Source: Geosiphon pyriformis | Taxonomy: Eukaryota > Glomeromycota > Glomeromycetes > Archaeosporales > Geosiphonaceae | Assembly (NCBI GenBank): GCA_016748015.1 | Contig: JAAOMT010000512.1 | Location: forward strand, 1,247,876 to 1,311,875 | Direction of reading: 5' to 3' | DNA length: 64,000 nt | Part shown: positions 43,980-56,640 of the stretch, one piece after another | Layout of the letters: every line of letters begins with the position of its first letter | Numbering within the stretch: the stretch's first letter is position 1 | Position numbers and translations under genes: made by a program | The notes under the pieces: model-generated | Databases searched by the model: none | Told to the model about the DNA's origin: nothing | What the model saw: only the letters and a program-made list of their open reading frames with translations

Positions 43980-45401
43980 TCTTAGATTTGTCTCATCTAT
44001 AACAAACTATTGGTATTTTCATTTTTTTTTTTTTTTGTAATGTACTATATAATTAAATGGTAAAAGTTCTATTTTCTATTTAGCATAGTAATTATTTCCA
44101 AATTTTTGCTTCTGAATTGAAGTTAATTTTTTATGGCCAGTGTATATGTCAAATTTCTGGCTTAAGTATTCCTTCCATTTTATGACTGCTTAATAGATTG
44201 CTAAGTGTTTTAGTGCTGGAGTTCTATAGTTTTTTTCAGCTGAACTTAAGCTGTGACTAACATATGCTACTGGGTGTTTTTTTTTATCTGGTTTTTTCTG
44301 AAATAGTACAACTCCTAATGCTTAACCTAATATATCAGTTGTAATTATAAATGGCTTGCTATAATTTGAATAGATTAGTATTAGAGCTTGAATAAACTTT
44401 CTTTTTAATGTATCAAAAGCTTTTTGCTGGTTTTCTGTCCATTCATATTTGGTGTTTTTTGTTTAAAGCTGGTGTAATGGCTAAGCCAGTTTGAAAAAGT
44501 CTTTGATAAAGTGGTAATAGTAACTCACAAATCCTAAAAATGCTTATAGTTTGGTCAAGTTAGTAAGTACTGAAAAGTTTTTAACTATCTCAATTTTGTA
44601 TAAATCTGTTTTGATTTTGTCTTTACTCACAATATGTCCCAAAAATTTTAATTCCGTTTTGCCAAAGAAGCATTTGGTAGCATTTAACTTTAATCTGGCT
44701 CTTTTTAATTTTTCAAATACTTGTTGAAAATGGTGTAAATGATTATTGAATGTCTTAAAGAACATATTGATGTCATTTAAGTAAACAACTACTGATTTCT
44801 ACAGTAATCCAGTATAGACAATTTTCATGAATTATTGAAATGTGGCTAAAGTATTCATTAAGCCAAAAAGCATAATTTTAAATTCAAAATTTTTTTCTCA
44901 GGTTGTAAAAGCCATTTTCGTCTTATTTTCTGATTTTATAGCTACTTGTCAGTAATCACTATCTAAATCTAAAGTTGAAAACCATTTTTTTTCTCCAAAA
45001 GCATCAAAAAGTTTTTGGATCTTTGGAGTTGAGTAGTTATCTTTTTTTGTTACTTTATTAAGTTTTTGGTAATCTACACAAAAGCAAATTTTTCTATTCT
45101 TCTTATGGACTAGTACTACTGGTAATAATTATAGACTCATTGATGGTTAAATTCACCTATTGTTTAATATTTAATTGATCTCTTGTTAGATGATTTCATG
45201 GCTTGCTGGTAGATATGCTCTTTGTTTAATTGGCATTGTATCTCTAGTCTTGATCTGATGTTGAATTATGTTAGTTTTGCCAAATTCATTTTTGCTGGCA
45301 AAAATATCATTGAAGTTGTTAAGTAATATTTTAAGCTGCATATATTGTAATGGGTCTAAATTTCCCAAGTTTATCTGTTTCAATTGTTCTGGTTGGAGCA
45401 A
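43980..45401 (-). pseudogene. Element F: reverse transcriptase and RNase H
   Basis: RT N-terminus open at 45401-45186 (LQPEQLKQINLGNLDP, NDIFASKNEFG), catalytic box YLNDIN (first Asp to Asn) near 44775, thumb at 44765-44544 (KCFFGKTELKFLGHIVSKD). RNase H: ITTDILG, LKHLAIY (core Glu replaced by Lys) and IYTGHKKLTS (Asp to Gly). Strongly decayed copy of C. Confidence 0.8.
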
Positions 45402-46075
45402 ATAATATTTTTCTCATCTATATATTGTTTGTAATGTAATATCTATATATCCACACAGTTGTGGAAAGTCTGGAATAGTGTTTGGTGGTCTTTAACTTCA
45501 GTGCTTAAATATCTGATAGTAGTTCCTTTTGGTATTTCAATAATATCTCCTGTTGTATTGTAGATAAAAATTTTGATGTGTTTAAGGCTTTTGGCTAATA
45601 TGTAGAGATTGATGAGTCCAATCTTTTCTGATTTACAAATTTTAGCTTCTGCTTTAAATGTTTGAGTCTGATTCTTTACTTTTTTTTTTATGGCTAACAT
45701 GTACTAATTATATAGTGAATTGGAAACTAATTAACTGGTGAAGATAATTTTTTTCTTGTCAACAATTTCTTTTTCTGCCATATTGACTAATATATCTATT
45801 CTATTTGTGAATTCAAATTCACTTATCTCTTTAGCTATAATCCCTAATTTTTCCCTGTTTTTTACTAATACTAACTGAGCTATTTTAACCAAGAGCAGAA
45901 ATATTGTTTGTGCTATCTTTTTATTTGGCTCTATCACATAGGCTTTTTCTAAGTCATTTTGTAGTATAGCAATAATATTTTCTATATATTCTGCATTGAT
46001 TATTCCTCTTCTGATATTGATTCCCTTTTTTATAAAACTACTCTTTAATGCTAACTAAACCATTATTGTTGCCAG
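45402..46075 (-). pseudogene. Element F: dUTPase C-terminal part and linker
   Basis: From 46075: motif 2 remnant, INIRRGIINAEYIEN (motif 3), PNKKIAQTIF (motif 4), a decayed motif 5, then the linker at 45700-45443 (IGLINLYILAKSLKHIK, IPKGTTIRYLST). The N-terminal dUTPase, protease, gag and 5' LTR are absent: F is truncated at 46075/46076. Confidence 0.7.
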
Positions 46076-47071
46076 TGTTATGAATAAACTTGGTAGGGTA
46101 GGGAAATAGTAACATTTGGTGCTCTTAATTATTGATAATGTGTCTTTTGCATAATTCTGTTGACTTAATCTTAATTATCAGTCTCTGAAGGTCTTATTTA
46201 CTGGTTGTAATTTTACCCATTAAGTTTTTTGGTTATAAGACACAGAGATTTGGTTTTTGCTGATTGCAACTTTTTATAAATGTGAACTATTTTCTCTGAA
46301 CTAATGAGTGCAGTCATTAGGGTCTGGCATTGTCTTTTTGCTCTTTTGGTAAGCTAACAAGATAATGTTAATATCTAAAACTTAGGAGGAGCCTTCCTCT
46401 TTTACCAGACTATTACAAAGTCTATTCTCAGACAGTCAATTTTACTATGTTGCCACTCCAAAAAAAATAAAGAAAAGAATAGAAAAAAAAAAAGAAAAAA
46501 AAAAAAAGAATTAGTATTGTCAATTATTGTAATCAAGAGCAATTGGTCTAAATTGTTAATAGTTCGAGGCAATTATGCTAAGAGCATCTGTTCTGGAATG
46601 AAAGTACAAAACAATAGTTAATTTATGTAAAGTCCACAAAGTTCAAGAACATGAATTCGTGATTCTGATTTCTCAATAATTGATTTATTTTAGAAGATGA
46701 AGATGGAATAGAATAAATGATGGAAAGAATAAGGATATTTAATTTTTGTCTAGTGGTTCATATCTAAATGTCACTTTTTCTAACTTCTACAACTACTTGT
46801 TTTTATACATTTTTTTGGTTTTACAGGGTTGTTTTTGATTGTTTTTGTTATTGCTAGTTATTGCTTTGCTATTTCTGTTATTGCTTTGTTCTTTTATATT
46901 ATTTTTAGTTATCCTATATTATAACATACTATCTGGTATTATTATATGTTATTTTGTGTTATTCTATGTTATAATGCATTATTCAATATTATTGTACACT
47001 ATTCTGTGTTATGTCACATTTTGGTCATATTTTTTTTATAACTTTGGATTGGTTTTTCTACTCGAGTAACA
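46076..47071 (-). mobile_element. LTR-like block of another family at the F/LINE2 breakpoint
   Basis: About 996 bp bounded by TGTTATGAAT and CTCGAGTAACA. On the minus strand it starts TGTTACTCGAG, has a TATA-like GTATAAAAAC near 46795 and a U3 rich in short TTATTCTATGTTATAA-type repeats (46840-47030). No direct repeat of the flanks is found. A LTR-end plus primer-site-like string (TAACATTTGGTGCTC, 46110-46124) lies on the opposite strand inside it, so the block may be composite. Confidence 0.55.
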
Positions 47072-47740
47072 CTGCCAAAAAAGACATTTTGTCATCTGTA
47101 AAATCTTGCTTACCAGTTTACATAAAAAATTTTAAATTTAATCTGTAGTTATACAAATTATTATATCTTTTAACCTTATAGAGCAAAGGATTATAAAAAA
47201 TTCTTTATAGCAATAGTAAAAAGACTTTATCTTAATCCAGTCTATTATGAATAATATACTTTTTAGTAGGCCCAAAATTTGTTATTATTTAGTTGATTCA
47301 ATTTTTGTGTATATTTTTAAAAATCTAATAAAATAGTAATACATCTTAATCTTAATTAAACTGTTTTTTAAATGATCTTATCTAACAGAATTGTATGTCT
47401 TATACATATTTTAGAGAACTAGTTACAGCTTTCTGTTTTTTTTAATGCATTTTTAATAACAGAACTAACAACAAAAATAGGAATTTAAGTAGATATGTCT
47501 TTCAAAACTAAGAAATTATTACTATATAAAACTTTAAAATTACTACAGGCCAAAAAATTCTATCTGAAAAGATCTTAGATAAGATTTTTTAGGCTGTTTT
47601 AAACAAAACTATTGGCCTAATATTTATAAAAGTTCTTTTTTAATTATATGATTTTTGTATTTTAGAAATTTAAACTTTTTTTCACTATATAAAAACCATA
47701 TCTGACACCAAACACATATTGAAAATGTTCAACAAACCAC
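47072..47740 (-). pseudogene. LINE2: ORF2 reverse transcriptase, central part
   Basis: Minus-strand reading in one frame with many stops: NIRPIVLFKTA, KILSKIFSDRI, KVLYSNNFLVLKD, PIFVVSSVIKNALKK, FLLLL-RIFYNPLLYKVKRY and FTDDK near the breakpoint. Matches LINE3 57500-58110. The palm ends abruptly at 47072. Confidence 0.7.
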
Positions 47741-48696
47741 TGTTACTTATAAAATATAGGAAGTATATTAGCATATAAATTAGCCAATCAGAAATAGACA
47801 TAGTAAATGTGGAATTTCAGGATTCCTTTTAGAAAAATTGCAGGATTCCAGAAATTTCAGGATTTTCATATGAGAAATTGCAGAATTCCAGAATTCCAGA
47901 AGTTTTTTTAAAGGAATTGCAGAATTCCAGAAATTCCAGAATTCCTGGCTAGAGAATTGAGGAATTTAAGGAATCTTGTACAATAAAATTTATGTATATA
48001 TAGCAGTAGTATCAAAAGCTAGAAAATTAGTCAAGTAAACTTCCAAAGTTAATTAAACTCAAAATAAAGAAAACTGAGAGTCAGTAAGACTCTTAGAGTC
48101 AATTAGACTCACAGGTCAAAATTATTAAATATCCTTTCTTTAAAAGATAAAATACTATAACTTGAAGTAAAATCACTTCCATATTAATAAAATTATCTAT
48201 TATCTTCAAATTCATGTTATTATCTACTACTTAACCTGCTGGCACAATAGTTCTTGATTATGGCTATTAACAGAACACTTATTTCTTATTTTATTTTATT
48301 TATTTCTTTATTTTCTTTTATTTTTTTTATTTTTTTTATTTTCTTTTATCATTTACTAAATTGATTAAAAGGATAAAGCACTGAGTTATTAATGTCAAGA
48401 ATAGCCTAATAAAAGACCCCAAAAAAAGGGTATAAAGTTTGATAATTTAAGGATAGCTTATTAGAAGAACATCTCTGCCAGATTACTGGTCATCATGCTA
48501 AGAAAAAAATTGAACAGAATTGCGATTCTGAAAAACTACTGAAAACAACTATTGAATCTCTGTCCATTATACAAAAGACTCAACCAAAATCTTCAGACAA
48601 ACAACACTTTCAGATATTCTCAAGCATTTCAATCAATTAAGCACCAAATTACAGGTTTGCTATTTGATTTGAGACCCCAAATAATTACCTGTAACA
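47741..48696 (+). mobile_element. Solo LTR in LINE2, family related to element C
   Basis: 956 bp, TGTTACTTAT...CCTGTAACA, with a perfect 4-bp duplication CCAC (47737-47740 and 48697-48700). The 3' half resembles the C LTR (TATGTATATATAGCAGTA, AATAGCCTAATAAAAGACCC, GAGACCCCAAATAAT) but U3 has different repeats, built on TTGCAGAATTCCAG (47810-47960). Confidence 0.88.
47810..47962 (+). repeat. GGAATTCCAG-type repeats in U3 of the solo LTR
   Basis: Repeated TTGCAGAATTCCAGAAATTCCAG-like units, shortened here to the shared core GCAGAATTCCAG, with internal GGAATTCC-like inverted symmetry. They occupy the same U3 position as the CATTGCTCAGCAATG array of element C. Confidence 0.75.
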
Positions 48697-50060
48697 CCAC
48701 TTAAAATTTACTTATTATTATGTTTTCAAAGCTTATTAAGGATACCAAAGAGACTAGCAGCTTTTTTATTAGAAAAATTCTTGACAACTTACAGAAACTT
48801 ATTAAACTTAATATTATATATTACTTTTAAGAAAGCATTATTATTGACATACTTTAGAAGAACATATTAATTGAACCATTAATTAAACAAAACATTAAGT
48901 ATTATATGCTTTTTTGTTTATTTTTTTATAATTGTGTTGATTGTAAATTTGATTTTATGTGGCTTTAGAATCAATTTATTATTAACTATTAAATAATTAA
49001 GTACTATCTTTTAAAAAGACTGATTCAAAACATTCTTAATTATTCTTTTTTTATTAGAACAAAAATTTTTCATATACTTGTTTATAATTTTTTTAATAAA
49101 ATTATCTCTAACAATTTTAGATTCATAATATTTGGATTTATAGTACTTTTTTTTGATTCTTAACAAGTAATTTAAAATTTTTTTTAAACTTTCACTATTA
49201 TTAATCATGATATACACTCCAAAAACTTTTTTTTTGTTAATGATAATCCAGGTATTAATAAGACAATTAGTTTTTGAATCTTGATTTGAATTTAAGCTCC
49301 TTACAATTTTGGCTACTAATAACTTCAACTTGAAAAACTTTAATAATTGCTTATTCTTTAAACATTCAAACTTACTAAACAAAAGTTTAGAAAACATTTT
49401 ATTAGCAGAGTTTATAACCACTTCTTTTATAATTTTCTATATAGCATTCAAATTATTACAACCTTTTGTACTATTGAATTTAGCTATTTATTTTGAAAAT
49501 TTGTTCAATAAACATTCTTTAAACTGTAGCCACTTATTGTTTTTAGCATCTTTAATCTTGAATTTCTATCTATTTTTATTAGTTTGTTTATTATTATTAT
49601 TGAGATAAATATTTAAAAAACTGTTCAAGTTGACTACAACTAAAACTGTCTTGTAATTAGTATTAAAAAACTCAAATATAATGTTAATTTTATGGCCAAT
49701 GACTGTAAACACCAGATTTTGGTTTACAAAAATGAAATTAATAATCTTCTTAATGCCTCTGAAATTGTTCTAAATAGAATTTTTAATTAATAAATGTCTA
49801 TTAAATAAGTTAATTAATCCTAAATCTACACAAAACTTGAAACTTACACTCTTTTTTGAATTATTTTTGTTGAAATCTCCACTTAATACCACAAAAATAT
49901 TGGAGTTAATCATCTTGACAATCAAAGAATTAACTTCTAATGTCTGGTCAAATCTAGTCTTAGCAAAAGTGCCAACATACAAACCTAAAATTATAACTGA
50001 CAATTTACTCTTGAACAAAAGTTTTACTAAAATAACTTAACCAGAAATCTTTTTTATCTT
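48697..50060 (-). pseudogene. LINE2: ORF2 endonuclease to RT start
   Basis: Endonuclease piece at 50018-49770 (LSVIILGLYVGTFAKTRF, VVLSGDFNKN with the GDFN motif). The linker to RT at 49421-49011 (MVINSANKMFSKLLFSKF, KYYESKIVRDNFIKK, NFCSNKKRIIKNVLNQ) matches LINE3 56700-57120. Continues to 48697 in decayed form, then after the solo LTR at 47740. Confidence 0.7.
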
Positions 50061-51181
50061 AAAAACATATTAAACCAGCAAATTTTTTATAATAATAGCC
50101 ACACAAGACCAAGAAAACTCTTATTCAAACCAGATGTAAAAATTCACATTTTATTAAACTTGTTTATAATTCATGGCTTAATACTAGACTTTAATTTTGT
50201 TTTTATAATAATTAAAACCATATTACCTGAATCTATATACCAATAAACAATATTTTTTTGTTTAACAGAGACATTAAAATCTTGAATATTACATATTGCA
50301 AACTTCCAAACAAGATTACTTATTAAAATAAAGAAGATGTCAAAGAATCTAAGCTAATATACATTTGATCTAACTTTACCAAAACTGAATCAACAAATGT
50401 TTCAAAAGCTATTAATTTCGATTTTAGACTGCTCATCTTGGTGGTTAAAATTGTTGAGCTGTTTGAATCCAATACTAAGATTCTAGTCTCAATCAAAGAA
50501 AAAAATAAGAGCAAAACCTATGAATCATCCAAAACTATATTCAAATTCGAATTCAGATCAGAAGCTGATACATTTATTAGGACTTGAAAAAAAGAAAAAG
50601 AAGTTATTAGAACTAAAACTATATTACCAAGTTTATACACAATACTAGAAACCTAATTAGCCAGTAGTTCCAAGAAGCATTCCAAAAAGGACAAACAAAC
50701 ACACATAGAAAACTTATTTAGCAAAGCAGATAAAACTTTTTTATTAGAACTTAAAGCACCTAAAAGAAAAGAACCAAAATCAAGCCCAGATAACAAAATA
50801 CTAGAAACAAAAGCTGCTAAAACCACCTAAGCTTATGACTTGCTATCAAAAGCAATAAAGCAAAAAATAAAAACATTTTTTTGAGGTACAATTTGGTTAA
50901 CTGAAGACAATTTTCATTTAAAATAATTTTCTTAAATATTTTTATAAACAAAAAGATAAAAGAATTAAAAATGTTATATTTTAAAAAGGAATGTCCAAAA
51001 TGCTTATACTTTTTACAATAAATTAGACCCAATCTGGTCCAAGAGAACTTAATACTATCAAAAATAGGCTTTGTGTAAAAAACAAATTCTAGTATTTTAT
51101 CTAATTCAAAACTAATAACAGCACAGTAAACTTTATTACTATTCTCAAATAATTAATTGATAATACATGTTTTTTTATCAG
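50061..51181 (-). pseudogene. LINE2: ORF1 C-terminal half and ORF1/ORF2 boundary
   Basis: From 51181: DKKTCIIN, KPIFDSIKFSWTRLGL, then a CCHC remnant CKKYKHFGHSFLKYN (second Cys is Tyr, last Cys lost). The C-terminal coiled region at 50514-50323 has MSSLKSKLIAFETFVDSVLVKLDQMY. ORF2 begins near 50290 with the endonuclease start in decayed form. Confidence 0.65.
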
Positions 51182-52161
51182 TATTACTAGTAAAATTTTA
51201 GTTATTAATTAACATAAAATTATCTTTATAATTCTTATTATTAATTAGCATATATTATTATTATTTTAATTATTATGTATTGGTTAATCAAATTATTGAA
51301 TATTATTATTCAATTAATAATTTAATTTGTACTATAAAAATTAAGATAATCAAATTACACAATACCCTAAACCACTTAACATTTAAGAATTTACCAAAAT
51401 TTGTAGAAATTTGCCAAAATAATTAATAGTTCACCAAAATAATCAATAATTTGTAGAAATAACTTGTAGTTTATCAAAATATATTTTTAGCTCATCAAAA
51501 TGATAGAAAGAGAAAAGTGCAAGTTTAAAGACTAATACTACAACAAGTTGTATAAAAAAAAGCTTCTCTCTTCAAAAAAATGTATCTTATCTTAAATATC
51601 TTAATTAGAATTAATCATCTCTTACATATCTTTATAAAATTAAATTAAAAAAAATCAAATATTCAAAAATCTAAATCTTTAAATTATTATACTTGAAATT
51701 TCCAAAACTTAACTAATGTTTTTGAAATTAATTAGCTACCAATTTCAGTAATCTGTTAATAACTTCAGGTCTGGATAGAAAACAATTTCTTTAAAACAAA
51801 ATTTTATTTCTTTTATATTTTTTATATTTTTTTATATTTTTTTATTATAATTATTAGGGTAGTCTACAGACAAAATTTTTGTAGAAAAGTTGACTTTTAC
51901 AGCAAAGTAACTACACATTTTAGTGAACTTTCAGACAAACAATTTCTGAAAAAAAGTTAATATTTACTACAATGTAATTACATAAAAGTAATTAGTACAG
52001 AATTGGCTATTTTATTTATAAGTTCAGCAGTTCAAATTATAAAAGATAATTTGAAAATAAATTCAGTTATTGAAAATTTATTAGCTTCCAGAAAAATATG
52101 AATTAACAATAAACAGATATTAACAACATTTAAAAAAAGAAACCAAAAACCTCTGGTAACA
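51182..52161 (+). mobile_element. Solo LTR (B type, plus orientation) in LINE2 ORF1
   Basis: 980 bp reading TATTACTAG...CTCTGGTAACA. It is the reverse-oriented relative of the B LTRs: TATA-like GTATAAAAAAAAGC near 51550 and the conserved block near 52000-52070. Flanks TCAG and CTAG are not an exact duplication, but the LINE2 frame joins across it (KKT then DKKTCIIN). The most diverged LTR of the group. Confidence 0.8.
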
Positions 52162-53300
52162 CTAGTTTTTTTAATAAAAGTACTAAGATTATAACCAATT
52201 ATTTTTATTGGCAAGATAAACAAAAGTGTTCTGAATTGATCTCTAAACATTCAAACATCTCAATTTTCTATAGTTTTTGCCATATATATTGAATTTTTCC
52301 CAATTAGAAATGACTATTTTAAAGCCAATTAATCTGCCTAACTCAATTTAGCAAACTTCACTACAGCTTTCTGCTACAGTGTAATTAATTGTAATTGGAT
52401 TGATATTACTTGACCAAAACTTAAAAAGAGCTGTAATAATTATTTTTTGGTATATTTATGAGGATTTTTTTAATAATCACAGTCCAATTTAAATAAATTT
52501 TTTGTTTTTTAACATCACTGTTTATGATAATTCTCTTATTTGCAGTTAATAATTCAGCTTTTTTTATATTTTTCTGATATAAACGTTGATTGGATGATTT
52601 TTTCAAATTTTAAGAAAGTAATGGCTTCTTTAAAACCATTAATTTATGGAAAATTTTTTTTAATAAACTGAGTTTTTGTCATTGCCAATTTTTTCTTCAC
52701 AGTTGAAAAATTAATATTCAATATAAAAATTTTTTTAATGAATACTTTAACCTGAGTTTTAACAATTTTAAGTTCAATTTACTTTTTGTCAAAAAGAATA
52801 TTAAAAAAGAAAAAGAGGAGTTTTTTATTTTTATTCATGTCATAATTAATTGAGTTGATAATAAAACTATAAACTAAACTAGTATTTATCTTTTTAGTTT
52901 TAAGAATATTTGCTGTTAAGCCAAGAAAAAAACCATTACTAATACCAATAAGATACTGCTATCTTCACTATTATTAGATTTGTTGTCTATATTTAAATAT
53001 ATACTATCATCAATACCAAATTTGACTAAAAAAATATCTTTTTTATTTCTAAAATATTTAATATTACTAATAAACATTTTTTTTTTGAAAAAAAAAACCT
53101 CCAATAGAACTATAAAAAATTCTTTTAAACACTTTTTTTTAGACATAATACTATTTGAAACAGTCACTAAGTTTACCATAAAAAAATTATTTGCATAAAA
53201 AATATTTGGAAAAAATAAAAAAAACTTTTTTTTCAAAATTATGTTCTTTAAAGAATTTAAGACATAGAAAAAATAAAATTTTTTTTTTTATCAATTATTT
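52162..53300 (-). pseudogene. LINE2: ORF1 N-terminal half
   Basis: N-terminal basic region open at 53236-52916 (NIKYFRNKKDIFLVKFGI), a KKSSNQRLYQKNIKKAELL segment at 52606-52421 with INSDVKKQKI matching LINE3 (LVNNNVRQVNK), an RRM-like fold region, and FRDQFRTLLFILP at 52250. Heavily AT-biased relative to LINE3. Confidence 0.65.
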
Positions 53301-53774
53301 TAAATAAAAAAATCTAAATATAAATTGTTAACAACAAAAAAAATACATAAAAAAAAATAACTGTAATATTTAAAGACATAAAAAATTTTATTTTATTTAT
53401 AATATTATTCAATAAATTAGAAATAAAAATTTATAAAATTTAAATAAAATTTAAAAAAGCTAATAAATATAATAAAAAAGTCATTAATATTAAAAATAAT
53501 AATTTATAATAGAAAAAATCTAGTTTTAAATATGTTAAAAATACTTAATAACAAAAATTTATTAAATTTAATAATTAATATAAAAATAAATAAACTTCTA
53601 ATAATCAAATTAATTTGTATAAATGTAAAAATATTATTATTTAATTGTTTAAATATTATAAAAAAATTATAAGAATTATATACAATAATTAAATAAATTA
53701 AAATTAAAATTAAACTTAATAAAATAAATAAAATATTTAATAAACTTAATTTATAACTAAAATATTATAAAAAA
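53301..53774. other. AT-rich spacer between divergent LINE2 and LINE3
   Basis: Almost only A and T, no supportable frame. The two LINEs lie head to head, with both 5' ends facing this spacer. Confidence 0.5.
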
Positions 53775-53896
53775 AAAAACCAAAAAAATCTTTTTCTTGT
53801 TGATCCCCTGATCACAACAAAAGCAAAGATTTATCGAAGATTTAACACCTCCTTTTCTCCATTCCTTTTCATCCTTTCGTAGTTATTTCTTTCAAT

Positions 53897-55818
53897 ATGC
53901 CTGTCTTTGTTGTTATGAAACCAGTGGGCTCATCTGCTAATAGATCTAATTTGGGTTTAGCTGGTTTGGGAACCTGCCTAAACACCAAGAAAAAGCACAT
54001 AAAAAGTGTATATACTTGTAGTTTTTTATACAAGAAGCCAAAGAAGTCTGCTGCTGCTAGTAATGTAATAAAGTTGTTGGCTGGTCCTGTGCCTGTCGAA
54101 ATGCTGTTAGTTAATGAAAATGGATGCAAAAAGTCTTGGAGAAGTAAGGTAGATAGCAAAAATAACAGTGTAAGTGAAATTTCGGATGTGAAGAACATGA
54201 GGAATATGGTTGCCAAAGAGACAAGTTATGTTGATTCTAATGCCTCTGAGACAGATAACATGATGGATGATACAACTCCTAAAAAAACACGAACAAAGAC
54301 TTATGTCTTGGAACAACCACCGAAAGTTCTTTTCTTTGTGAACGTGAGTGACAATAATAATGAGTTGGTGCTTCTGGCACCTAAATTTGTTGGATCCAAT
54401 TGGCTGTCATCTGCTGAGTCACGTGTTCTGAAAAACAGAGCTTCAAGCCAGTAAAATCATTTACATTAGATGTTGAGTTGTCTGCTGTATCTGAAAAGAC
54501 AAATAGTGATAAGCTAATTAAAATTAAAAAGATTTTTTATCAAGTTAATGGTTTTGAGGGGGCTTCTACTTTTTCAAAATTCTAAGGGATCATCAAATCT
54601 TTATTTACTTCTGAGAAAAGTTTGAAAAAGGCAAAAAAATTGGCTGTCAATAAAAAAATTTTAGTTAATAATAATGTTAGACAGGTAAACAAATGTTTGG
54701 ATCAGGAAATTGTTATTAAAAAGATTCTGGTCAATTTTTTCAAATTGGCTGTGGAATCTGTTTTTTTCAAGTTTGGCAAGATTGTGTCAATCAAAATACA
54801 ACTGATTGGCCTGTGGCAAAAGGCTTTAGTGGAGTTTGAATCATCTGAGATAGTTGACTTGGTCATAGCTGAATGATCTGTTCTTATGAGAAAGGATTCT
54901 GTTCATGTGGCAAAGGCAGTTGATGACAAACAAACATGGGTATTAAGAGATCAACATCGGGTGCTGCTGTATACATTACTGGTTGGCACTATTGTCCATA
55001 ATTTTTCTGGTTTGTTGGCATCTTATGGTAGAAAGACTTGTTTTATTGGCCATAATTCAGCTATGTATGTTCGTGATAAGTGTACTATAATTTGTTTTAG
55101 TAATAAGACATTCAAATTGGCTGTTATTGGTTCTCTGCCTGTTTTTAAGGGTGTGAATTTGTGCTGGGCTAGTCTTTCTTTAACCTGTTGTGCCAAGTGT
55201 AAACAATCTGGCCATATTTCTGATTTTTGTTTATTGAATGGGTTTTCTGGTGTTTGTGAGAAACAGGTGGTGACTTTTCAAGATTGAGTTTATTTGGCCA
55301 ATATATATAAGAAAAAACAGGCACTTATTGCTTGTCCAGTTTTTTTTGGTGGTTTCTTTTGGGCAAAGATTGTTGGTGGGTCTTCTTTTTCTCCCCTTTC
55401 TAATCAAAATATTTCAGCAAACATTGGCTCCTCTTTGGAGATGAAGCTGTCCTTATTGGTTGTAAATGAAATCAATGATAAGTTTGTCACTCTTGAGTGC
55501 AGTCTTGTCAGCCTTACAGAGCAAGTTGGTAAGCTAGCTAAAAGATTGGATGCACTTGTATCAATGGTTTTTTAGCCTAACTCTGGATGTCAGCTGTTAG
55601 TGACTTCTTCATCACAGAATCAAGGGGTAGATATAGTGATAAGTGAGAGTTTGGGTGCAGCCACTGGTGGTAAGACTGAGGTAAAAGCAGTGGTGTTTGA
55701 TTCTTTTGTTATCAAAAAGTTAGAGGACACTTTAACCAATCTGTTAATTACAGTTATGGATTTTTTGGCCAAAATAGACAATGCTGGTTTGGTTTCTGTT
55801 GCTCTTTTCTCTCAATAA
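53897..55818 (+). pseudogene. LINE3 ORF1, RNA-binding protein
   Basis: First ATG 53897, 185 open codons to TAA at 54452, then the same frame continues with stops near 54583, 54873 (Trp to TGA), 55285 (likely Arg CGA to TGA) and 55573 (likely Gln) to the natural end at 55816. Order: Ser/Lys/Asp-rich N-terminus with TPKKTRTKTYVL; RRM-like region (KFGKIVSIKIQLIGLW, ALVEFESSE); a CCHC knuckle CAKCKQSGHISDFC near 55195-55235; and a coiled-coil-like tail (SLTEQVGKLAKRLDAL). It would coat LINE RNA. Confidence 0.75.
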
Positions 55819-55832
55819 CTGAGCTGACATGA

Positions 55833-56640
55833 AAGATTGCTACTTGTAATGTCCAGGGTTTCAATGTTCCTGCCAAGCAAGAAGATATTGTTCATTGGCA
55901 CAAAAAGTCAGGTAATATGGTGTTTATTGTTACTGAAACAAAATTAAAGCCCAGCATTAGACCATAGATTATGAACAAGTTTGAGAGTATGTGCATTTTC
56001 ACATCTGGCCTGAATAGTGGGTTTCTTGGGGCTAAGGTGGCAATAATCATGAACAATTCTTTGGCTCAACATGTTTCCAAGATAAAAAAAGTTCCTGGTT
56101 GTATTGTTTCAGTGCATCTCCTTTTCAAAAACAAAGTTTTGATTTCAATTATTGGTTTGTATGCTTGTGTCTCTTTAAGTAGCCGATTTGAACAGGCATC
56201 TGGTATTAATTTTTTTATAGCTCAGGTGGTTAATTTCAACAGTTTTGTGGTTTTGGGCAGTGATTTCAATGAAGGCTGTTCTAAAAAAAATATGAGTTAT
56301 GGTTTTTGTTTGGGTCTGGGCTTAGTCAATTCTTTTGGTAGACATTCCTTGGCTGGAACTTCTATATAAAACAACTCAAAGAGTGTTGAGAAAGTTATTG
56401 ATCACATTTTGATTAGTGGAACTCTAATTTCAGCTGTGACCAGTCATAGAGTTGACTCTGCTAATCACAAAACTGTCTCAGTCTTAATGAACTTGGATGG
56501 GCTTTTGGATGTTCAATTGGGGGTTTTACACAAACAAGTAAATAGGGATTATTGGAAATTCAAGCTAAAGAGTGTGGATGTTGATAGATAGAAATGTTTT
56601 ATGGAGTACTCTTCAGGCAAATTTTTGAAAAAATCAGTTG
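55833..56640 (+). pseudogene. LINE3 ORF2: AP-like endonuclease
   Basis: Starts KIATCNVQGFNVPAKQ in a frame without a clear ATG, just after the ORF1 stop. Endonuclease motifs: TCNVQG, FIVTETKL, ISIIGLYA, VVLGSDFNEG, VIDHILIS and the terminal SANHKTV, where the Asp of the S-D-H motif is Asn. Stops at Trp positions (for example TSI-stop-NNS and DR-stop-KC). Target-nicking activity is presumably lost. Confidence 0.75.

Noticed and set aside
46839-47069. 76-codon hydrophobic frame as a membrane protein
   Set aside because: It covers the TTAT-repeat U3 of an LTR-like block; composition, not coding, explains it.
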